This document shows positions 19,942-26,512 of a stretch of DNA of 64,000 nt, one piece after another. Numbering within the stretch: the stretch's first letter is position 1; each line of letters begins with the position of its first letter. Position numbers and translations under genes: made by a program. The notes beneath the pieces are model-generated. The model searched no databases. It was given only the letters and a program-made list of their open reading frames with translations, and had not been told where the DNA came from. The stretch is taken from NCBI GenBank assembly GCA_963719025.1, contig CAVRBK010000058.1, positions 37,913 to 101,912 on the forward strand. The letters are read 5' to 3'. The stretch comes from Thiosocius sp963719025. GTDB taxonomy: Bacteria; Pseudomonadota; Gammaproteobacteria; Chromatiales; Chromatiaceae.

Positions 19942-20559
19942 TTGGTTAGAATTCTGTTTTCGTTTCTGTTGTTTGCCGTAAGCAGCGTTTCCCTGGCCGG
20001 TGCCGGTCGCGAGGCGTTGGACGATTTTCTCGCCGACCTGGATACCCTGCAGGCCAAGTTCGAGCAGTCTGTGCTCGATACCGAGAATGCGACCTCGGGC
20101 CTGATGCATGGCCTGTTTTTGCTCGACCGGCCGGGCAAATTTCGCTGGGACTACGTATCACCGCGCAAGCAGGTGATCCTGGCCGACGGTCGGGATGTGT
20201 GGGTCGTGGAGGAAGACCTCAAGCAGGTAACCCGCCATCTGCAGCGCTGGGCCCTGAAAGGAACCCCGGCGGCTTTCCTCACCATGGATACCGATGTCGA
20301 CGCGGATTTTGAGATCGTCGAGATCGGTGAACGCATGGGCATGCAGTGGCTGGAACTGATTCCACGCGATCCCGATAGCGATCTGAACCGGGTTTTGCTG
20401 GCCTTCGCCGACCGCGAACTGCGGCACATGGAACTGAACGACAAGTTCGGCCAGATCTCGCGCTTCCGATTCTTCGAGGTGCAGCGTAATCTGCCGATCG
20501 ATCCGGACCTGTTCGTCTACCAGGGCGAAGACGACTGGGACGTGATGCAGGTCGATTGA
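19942..20559 (+). CDS. lolA: Outer-membrane lipoprotein carrier protein LolA
   Basis: LolA carries lipoproteins across the periplasm from LolCDE to LolB. I chose the TTG at 19942 because AAGGA at 19931-19935 lies six bases upstream; a TTG at 19936 overlapping the ftsK stop is the alternative. The protein begins with a signal peptide (VRILFSFLLFAVSSVSLAGA) followed by LDDFLADLDTLQAKFEQ and the family segment RPGKFRWDYVSPRKQVILAD. About 205 residues, normal for the family. ftsK-lolA is conserved in E. coli, but rarA, the next gene there, lies 22.6 kb away here. Confidence 0.93.
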   Translation: MVRILFSFLLFAVSSVSLAGAGREALDDFLADLDTLQAKFEQSVLDTENATSGLMHGLFLLDRPGKFRWDYVSPRKQVILADGRDVWVVEEDLKQVTRHLQRWALKGTPAAFLTMDTDVDADFEIVEIGERMGMQWLELIPRDPDSDLNRVLLAFADRELRHMELNDKFGQISRFRFFEVQRNLPIDPDLFVYQGEDDWDVMQVD

Positions 20560-20669
20560 CCTGCCTGTTGGTTTGCCGATCGGGCTTGCCCTGGCCGGTT
20601 CGGTGTCCGCAGACTGGCCAAGCCTTTCGGTGCATGATCGGGCCATTGCTTTTTGTCTTGGGGGGACCA

Positions 20670-21161
20670 ATGAATACGAGTCGTTTGATCTACAAGAGCC
20701 GGGCCTCATCGGATGTCGTCTCGAACCAGGCCCTGCGAAAGCTGGAGCAGGAGGCGTCGAGGAACAATCAGCAGGAAGGCATTACGGGTCTGCTTGTGTT
20801 GATCGGCAATACCTATCTTCAGGTATTGGAGGGACCATCAGTCGAGATTACGGCACTGTTTGGCGGGATCCTCGCCGACAAGCGTCATCAACAGGTCGAG
20901 CTGCTGTCGTTCGAGACAGGGGTCGAGCCTTATTTCGAAGACTGGAACATGCGGCTTGTCGATCTCTACGATATGCCGGGCGAGAGGCGGGCACAGATGG
21001 CGTCGAAGTATCCCGCACAAGATGGCGAAATTCGGGTGCCCAGTGATCGTCACAAGCTCTATGCTTTTTTGCTCGATGCCAAGTACCTGTGTGATTCCAC
21101 GCCCTGGAATGCGCCGGGTGATCCCCAGCGTTCTGCAAGCGACGTGAAAGACGTATCCTGA
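20670..21161 (+). CDS. Stand-alone BLUF-domain blue-light sensor
   Basis: BLUF domains bind FAD and switch a hydrogen-bond network on blue light. The 163-residue protein has all the key residues: Tyr8 (SRLIYKS), Asn33 (NNQQEGITG), Gln51 (YLQVLEGP), and Trp92/Met94 (FEDWNMRLVD), so photochemistry should work. After the BLUF core (about residues 1-100) there is a C-terminal extension of about 60 residues without a recognisable output domain, as in short BLUF proteins that act by protein contacts. The start has a GGGGGGA ribosome site. It stands alone between lolA and decayed DNA. Confidence 0.92.
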   Translation: MNTSRLIYKSRASSDVVSNQALRKLEQEASRNNQQEGITGLLVLIGNTYLQVLEGPSVEITALFGGILADKRHQQVELLSFETGVEPYFEDWNMRLVDLYDMPGERRAQMASKYPAQDGEIRVPSDRHKLYAFLLDAKYLCDSTPWNAPGDPQRSASDVKDVS

Positions 21162-21369
21162 CGTCGGGAAACCTTCCGGCTATTGGGTAGGTAATGCGCA
21201 GCCTTGCCTGCGGTGACAGGCGACCATCTGATGCTGTCCTTTGGGGGCATGTCGTATCTGACGGCGGATTGTCAGGTTGCGTGGCTGCTGGGAATGGCGG
21301 GTTATCGACCAGGAACCGGCCGCTTGAATAATTTGGCCATCAGTCCAAACCTCGCTGGGACTAACCTGC

Positions 21370-21606
21370 ATGTTGCACCAGTATCCGGGCCCTCGCTTGC
21401 CCAGGCACCTGGCCATTCTGGTGGCATTGGCGATCTTCGCACCGCATATTACGATTGTCCCAGGCAAGACCATCGATGCCCACGCCGAGATCGCCAAGGA
21501 TTGCTTTGCGTGCCACAGGCCATTCCTCGGCAGCGGTCCGACCAAGTGCGTCACTTGTCACAAGGTGGTGGAGTTTGCCCTATGGACTGAACCACCCCCG
21601 CGGTAG
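21370..21606 (+). pseudogene. Truncated multihaem cytochrome c fragment
   Basis: The reading frame of 78 codons has a hydrophobic N-terminal segment (HLAILVALAIFAPHITIV) and two haem-binding motifs, CFACH and CVTCH, then stops after KVVEFALWTEPPPR. The spacing resembles the first part of cytochrome c3/c7-type proteins, which normally continue with several more CxxCH motifs. No more haem sites follow in any forward frame, so I read this as a 5-prime remnant cut by a frameshift or deletion; a genuine short dihaem protein is the alternative. Confidence 0.5.
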
Positions 21607-21730
21607 CGGTTTCGTTCTCTGCCACAGAACGGTCGTCCACCTGATGTGACTCGATCGTCGGCAGTGGTCGACTCCGGTCAGATAAGATCTGATACTGCCT
21701 GTCAGACCAAAATATCAATCGATACGAGTA

Positions 21731-22096
21731 ATGAATACACAGAAAGCCGAACAGGCTATCGTCAACGCCATTTATGCCACGTTAGCCTGGCTGATGCTCG
21801 ATCTTGGACTCCTGCTGCAGGAACACGGTGGAGAAGCGCTTTCCATCTTGACCGCTCGACCACAAATGGCCGCTGGAGTGATCATCGCTGTCGTCTGCAT
21901 GGTCGGATTGTTTTATAAATCTCGTTTGGCGGCCATCGTGCTTTTCCTTACGTTTTTGTTGCCTTTGTTGCTACGTGCAGTGCAGGGGACATTCCCTTCC
22001 ACCATGTTCCTGATGTTTTCTCTTGTTCTACTCTATTTCTTCCTCGCTGCAGTCATAGGCACCTTTAGCTACCATCAGCTGAAAAAATCGGATTGA
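21731..22096 (+). CDS. Small four-helix membrane protein, unknown function
   Basis: This is a 121-residue protein with about four hydrophobic segments: AIYATLAWLMLDLGLLL, GVIIAVVCMVGLFY, AAIVLFLTFLLPLLL and MFLMFSLVLLYFFLAAVIG, ending in the basic tail HQLKKSD. I do not recognise a family. No strong ribosome site is visible before the ATG. Its neighbours are relics, so it could be part of an acquired fragment, but the even spread of hydrophobic residues suggests it is real. Confidence 0.55.
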   Translation: MNTQKAEQAIVNAIYATLAWLMLDLGLLLQEHGGEALSILTARPQMAAGVIIAVVCMVGLFYKSRLAAIVLFLTFLLPLLLRAVQGTFPSTMFLMFSLVLLYFFLAAVIGTFSYHQLKKSD

Positions 22097-22786
22097 CTGA
22101 AGATCAGGAAGAGGGATCAATACGCCCCTGTGACTCATATGCAGGGGAACGTCGCCTTGGGAGCACGACTAAACCGCTACCGCGGTACTGGTTGCTCCGA
22201 TTTGACCGAGGTGAGTCGCCAAGCCAGAAGCCCTGTTTCCTCTGTTGAGGAATGAGGCAATCCCCCTCGTTCTGAGACAGGAGCAGAGCGATTTCCCAAT
22301 CGACTCATCCAGCGCACGATCGTCGACATGCGGCTGCGCAAGCTCTCATCGAAGGCGCAGACCGGCTAGTGGGCCTTCGGCTGGCTCAAGTAGCGTCAGT
22401 GGGAGCAATTGGTCCGATCTTCAGGCCAGTTGATGACCGATTGTCAAAAGCAACTACAAACAGAACCAGCTGGTTAGTCGTTACCGGTGCCGGCAGACTG
22501 CACGATGGCTGCCTTGCGTTTCTCTTTGAGCCGGTTGCTGTCGCCCTTGATCTGAATGACCTGCGAGTGATGCAGGAGGCGATCGAGCATGGCTGCGCGC
22601 GATTCAATGCCTGATTTGGATTTCCATCATGATCATAAACACCGGTAAAAAACCAATACAAAACTTGTAGAGTTCAACCCTTTCCACCCGTAAATTAGTG
22701 CGAAGCAGGGTCTTTGTTTTGGGATAAGATCAGTGCTTCAGTTGACGCACCAACACAAACGCCAATAGCTTTTGAGGAGATTGTCG
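22097..22786. other. Gene-poor stretch with transposon relic
   Basis: About 690 bases without an intact gene. An IS21 istB remnant lies on the reverse strand at 22474-22605. The segment 22097-22470 shows no coding frame I can assign. The last 100 bases are AT-rich and should hold the promoter of the nitrilase gene. Confidence 0.5.
22474..22605 (-). pseudogene. istB: IS21-family IstB helper ATPase, C-terminal remnant
   Basis: The reverse strand reads AAMLDRLLHHSQVIQIKGDS followed by NRLKEKRKAAIVQSAGTGND and a stop at 22474-22476. The LLDRLLHHS...IKGxSxRLxEKRKAG pattern is the conserved C-terminal end of IstB, the AAA+ transposition helper of IS21 elements. Only about 44 of some 250 residues remain and no istA or terminal repeats are visible, so this is a scar of a past insertion at the left side of the accessory block. 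Confidence 0.72.
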
Positions 22787-23725
22787 ATGACCCCTTTTGC
22801 GATTGCCGGCATACAGATGCGGATTTCTGCATCGGAAGTCAATGTTCCGGCGATGGGGCATCGTCTCGACATCCTCATGGCGCGCTTTCCCTGGGTTCAG
22901 ATGGTTGTATTCAGCGAACTGGCCGCGTTCGGCCCGCTGCCCGGGCATGCACAGACTTTGCCGGGGCCGGCGGAGGAGGCCTTCAGGGAGATGGCGGCTA
23001 AACATCGAATCTGGCTACTCCCCGGCTCCATGTTCGAGGCTGTGGGTGATCTCATCTACAACACGGCATCCGTGATCGATCCGAGTGGTCATGTCGTCGG
23101 GCGTTATCGCAAGATGTTTCCTTTCAGACCGTACGAGAATCATGTAGAGCCTGGTACCGAATTCCTGGTCTTTGACGTACCGGATGTGGGTCGTTTTGGC
23201 GTCTCTATCTGCTATGACATGTGGTTCCCGGAGACCTCGCGCACCCTCGCTTCGATGGGCGCCGAGGTTATTCTGCACCCGACTATGACCGATACGATCG
23301 ATCGCGATGTCGAACTCTCGATTGCCAGGGCAACGGCAGTGACAAACCAATGCTACTTCTTCGACATCAATGGTGTAGGTGATGGCGGCGTGGGCTCATC
23401 CATCATCGTTGGCCCTGCGGGCTATATCATCCACCAATCCGGTGGCGGCGAGGAGATGATACCGGTTGAGATCAACTTGGGACGCGTCCGCCGCGAGCGG
23501 GAAGTTGGTATACGCAGCCTGGGGCAGCCCCTGAAAAGCTTTCGCGATCGTCCGGTGGAGTTTTCGGTATACCAGAGGAGCCCCGAGTCCGATGCCTATC
23601 TGCAGAGCCTGGGCCCACTGACCAAGCCGCATCGTGGATCTCGTGCCGGCCTTTCCGATAACGTCGAAGAGCACGCTGTTGACCAGCTTTCCGCGGCAAA
23701 TGTGGCAGGCATCGTTGATGACTGA
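22787..23725 (+). CDS. Nitrilase-superfamily carbon-nitrogen hydrolase (paralogue 1)
   Basis: The ATG at 22787 follows GAGGAG by seven bases and gives 312 residues. The Glu-Lys-Cys triad of the superfamily is seen in VVFSELAAFGPL, GRYRKMFPF and SICYDMWFPE. The enzyme should hydrolyse an amide, carbamoyl or similar C-N bond; N-carbamoylputrescine or an omega-amide would suit the neighbourhood, but substrate is inference. The segment LHPTMTDTIDRDVELSIARA and the LGQPLKSFRDR motif are shared with the second copy at 42157. A C-terminal extension of about 45 residues (after LTKPHRG) is not shared. It is convergent with the C45 hydrolase gene. Confidence 0.88.
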   Translation: MTPFAIAGIQMRISASEVNVPAMGHRLDILMARFPWVQMVVFSELAAFGPLPGHAQTLPGPAEEAFREMAAKHRIWLLPGSMFEAVGDLIYNTASVIDPSGHVVGRYRKMFPFRPYENHVEPGTEFLVFDVPDVGRFGVSICYDMWFPETSRTLASMGAEVILHPTMTDTIDRDVELSIARATAVTNQCYFFDINGVGDGGVGSSIIVGPAGYIIHQSGGGEEMIPVEINLGRVRREREVGIRSLGQPLKSFRDRPVEFSVYQRSPESDAYLQSLGPLTKPHRGSRAGLSDNVEEHAVDQLSAANVAGIVDD

Positions 23726-23744
23726 AGCCGGCTTTGTTGGCCCA

Positions 23745-24743
23745 CTAGTGCAACATTTCCAATGAACCCGGAACAAAGGGATATTTCACCGTGCGAATAC
23801 CATCAACGAATGTGAGTATCGAATGCCGCCAGCTGTCATGTGGCCAGACATACTCCACGTTCAGCGAACTGGGTTGGTACACGGCTGTGTAAAGCGTTCC
23901 GAATCCGCGCCGGTACGCCGTGGAGTACAGCGGCGGCCGCAGAAATGCGCGGACCAGGCGCTCGGAATCATGCGCATATCTTTCAAGGTAATTTTCGAGT
24001 GCGCGCTCGCGTTCCAGGGTTCGGCTTGCCCCAGCGTGCTGATCCCATTCGACATCCTGTTGATGGTTTGTAGTCACCGCACGTCGCGTGACAAGTGGCT
24101 CGCGATCCGGTGCGATGAATACCGTCTTAAAGTTGCCGTGGCGGTCGAGAATGGTCACATTGTAGGACATGTGGCTGGGGACTCGGCTCAGAACCTCGAC
24201 CGACTCAGCGGTCGTGGAACAGAATTCGAGGATGTAGCGCAACAACAATGGTACGCCAAAGCCTTCTCCCACCACCTTGCGACCACCGAAACTCAGGGAG
24301 GCCACCAGACCATCCTCGTTCATGCCGTCAACTAAACCGAAGAGGCAATCGCTGGTGCCGATCACTCGTCGGCCATTCCAGGCCGTATGCAGGATCGCGC
24401 CTTCGAATAGCTGCGGGCTGTAATCGTAGTTGCGGACAAGTAGTTGGGGCGATCCGGCCCACACTGCCTGAGAGCAGCCGCGCACGTAAGCGGGCGGGCA
24501 GTACAGCGTCAGAAAGCGCGCCGCGATGTCGCCGCCCCCGGCGAGTTCGACAAGTCTGTCGTAAGTGGGAATCAGTTCAGGCATATGCCGATGCAGTGCC
24601 CTCCGTGAACTCAGATACAGAGGGCGCGCATCTGCGCCCTCACTGAGAAACCAACGCCGATAAGCTGGCCAATGGTAGCGAAACAGCGATTGCCATTTCT
24701 CACCCGGCATGGCCTCAGCAATCGCAGCAATAGTTCGTTCCAT
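23745..24743 (-). CDS. C45/acyl-CoA:6-aminopenicillanate acyltransferase-like NTN hydrolase
   Basis: The 332-residue protein matches the linear-amide hydrolase group around penicillin acyltransferase: YVRGCSQAVWAGSPQLLVRN YDYSPQLFEG contains the Cys that becomes the N-terminal nucleophile after self-cleavage (between Gly and Cys, near residue 90), and GTSDCLFGLVDGMNEDGLVA SLSFGG is the conserved core. Family members hydrolyse or transfer acyl groups on linear amides. No signal peptide is evident. It lies 55 bases after the ATP-grasp gene on the same strand, following decarboxylase and ATP-grasp, so the three may form one operon. Confidence 0.85.
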   Translation of the reverse strand: MERTIAAIAEAMPGEKWQSLFRYHWPAYRRWFLSEGADARPLYLSSRRALHRHMPELIPTYDRLVELAGGGDIAARFLTLYCPPAYVRGCSQAVWAGSPQLLVRNYDYSPQLFEGAILHTAWNGRRVIGTSDCLFGLVDGMNEDGLVASLSFGGRKVVGEGFGVPLLLRYILEFCSTTAESVEVLSRVPSHMSYNVTILDRHGNFKTVFIAPDREPLVTRRAVTTNHQQDVEWDQHAGASRTLERERALENYLERYAHDSERLVRAFLRPPLYSTAYRRGFGTLYTAVYQPSSLNVEYVWPHDSWRHSILTFVDGIRTVKYPFVPGSLEMLH

Positions 24744-24798
24744 GGTGACTTACTCAGGTCTCCGGGCGGCTATCGAGGGAGGTGGTGCGACAGATCCG

Positions 24799-26250
24799 CT
24801 ACATGATCTTGAACGCACCTGCCTCTGGTGCGGCTTCCGGTGCGGGCAGTGGTTTGCCGCGGTAGTTTGCAACAATGCCGTTGATCCAGGCGCGCGCCCG
24901 TTCGTTCAAGACGAATTCACCGCTCATCGAACGTCCGCGCAGGATCAGTATTCCGAGGTCAGCGCCCTCATAGCGGTAGTCATCGGCTCCCGTGATGCGG
25001 AGGAAGAAGGCCTCTTGTTCGTTGCTCACCGCACGCCGGTGATAATCGAAGCGGCTGAATTCGATCGCACCGCCATCGTTCATTTTCCAAATGCCGGTTG
25101 GCGGCGCATCGGTAACGATGTCGATTTCGTCCCTGGTGTGTTTGATTACCAGCTGACACCAGCTGTCGATGTAATCCGGATCCGACCAGCGGGCATTCAG
25201 GTCCTCGACGTCGAACTCGAAATCCGCGCCGGAGAATTCGAGCAGGTGAAACAGGAATAGTGGTGCGTCGGCATGGGCAAAGGCCGCATGATTGGTCATC
25301 GAACTCGCACCGGTGACCCTTGGGTTCAACTCGCCGAGGTAGATCTCGCCATTGTCTGTATCGATAAGGTAGTCGAGGTCGAAGTATCCACGGTAACCCT
25401 CTTCGCGCAGTTGTTCGCCGAACTGGAAGGTGTAGTCGCGGGCCTTGTCGCGGATCTCCTGGGTGAACGCACCGGGAAAGATCTCGTTGCCACACCAGCC
25501 TCCACGGTAGGGCGTGAGCTCCTTTGCGCCGACCACCTCGGTTAGCAGCGGGCCAACAATGGTACCCTGGCTAGTCGTGCAGGCCTCCAACGTGGAGCCA
25601 CGGCAGTTCAGGCGCTTCATGATTTTCACCTCGGGGTCCGGGGTGATCTCGTCAGCATGCTTGTTCCATTCATCCTCGTTGGAGATGAAGAAGGTGGTGT
25701 GGCCGGAATCGCCAAACGCGGTCTGAATAACAACATCGTCGCTAAGCCCATGCTCGGCACAGATCTGTTTCAGATGCGCGTAGCTCTCCACTTTGGATAA
25801 GGCGTTTGGCGCACTGGGTACGCCGGCTTTGTTTCCGATCCGCACCGTCTCCATCTTGTTATCACAGCGTGAGCGCAGGCTTGCTGGCGGAAACCAGATC
25901 TCGATCCCCAGTTCGCGACAGATTTCCTCCGTGCGCTCATCGAACATCAGGAATACCGCAACCGGGTTCGGACCGAATGATCTGATGTAGTCGATGACCT
26001 CTTTGTGTTCGAGCAGATAATTGTTGATGTCTTCGATGCTCTCAAACTCAGGGTGCGCTATTTCTGCCGGCACAAAGACGTTCGGGTGGGCGCCGTCATA
26101 ACAATCAACATAGCTGATATAGTGGAAATTCTTGACCCACTCATCAATGCCCAGCAAGTTGAAATTGGTCGCGCTGATGAAAAAAATCGGGCGCTCGTTG
26201 CGGTGGAAGAAGCGGCGAATATCGGAGATGCCAGTCAGTTTTCTGTTCAT
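24799..26250 (-). CDS. ATP-grasp carboxylate-amine ligase-like protein
   Basis: I start at the ATG at 26248-26250 (MNRKLTGISDIRRFFHRNER), preceded by GAGG; an in-frame ATG at 26373 would add 41 residues without domain content. The 483-residue protein has the ATP-grasp core at about residues 130-330, with IVGPLLTEVVGAKE and the metal site YFDLDYLIDTDNGEIYLGEL NPRVTGASSM (Asp, Glu and Asn ligands). Such proteins are often labelled biotin carboxylase, but no biotin-carboxylase-specific partner is present; a ligase joining a carboxylate and an amine is more plausible. The C-terminal 150 residues are unassigned. It sits between the decarboxylase and C45 genes on one strand. Confidence 0.82.
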   Translation of the reverse strand: MNRKLTGISDIRRFFHRNERPIFFISATNFNLLGIDEWVKNFHYISYVDCYDGAHPNVFVPAEIAHPEFESIEDINNYLLEHKEVIDYIRSFGPNPVAVFLMFDERTEEICRELGIEIWFPPASLRSRCDNKMETVRIGNKAGVPSAPNALSKVESYAHLKQICAEHGLSDDVVIQTAFGDSGHTTFFISNEDEWNKHADEITPDPEVKIMKRLNCRGSTLEACTTSQGTIVGPLLTEVVGAKELTPYRGGWCGNEIFPGAFTQEIRDKARDYTFQFGEQLREEGYRGYFDLDYLIDTDNGEIYLGELNPRVTGASSMTNHAAFAHADAPLFLFHLLEFSGADFEFDVEDLNARWSDPDYIDSWCQLVIKHTRDEIDIVTDAPPTGIWKMNDGGAIEFSRFDYHRRAVSNEQEAFFLRITGADDYRYEGADLGILILRGRSMSGEFVLNERARAWINGIVANYRGKPLPAPEAAPEAGAFKIM

Positions 26251-26512
26251 GGGAGTTTGATCCTCGTTCTGGTGATGACGCAGTGGTCTGCTGTGCTCTA
26301 ACACCGGTTCCCGGCCGAGCCCGAGTATTGCCAGGAATTTACTCAGCAGCTGCTGGATTATCTTGATGTTCATAGAGTCAACCCGACCGGATCTGTTTTT
26401 GCTGAAACGGCGCCAAGTAAAATCGGTGTGCTGATCCGGTGGATTGACGACCGTATGCCGAGACCGTTTTCGTCTTGCGGCTGTGTTCGCTCATGGCGAC
26501 ATGCATGCGGAT

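Noticed and set aside
24799..26250. Biotin carboxylase identity for the ATP-grasp protein
   Set aside because: The ATP-grasp fold alone does not show carboxylase function; no biotin carrier or carboxyltransferase gene is nearby.
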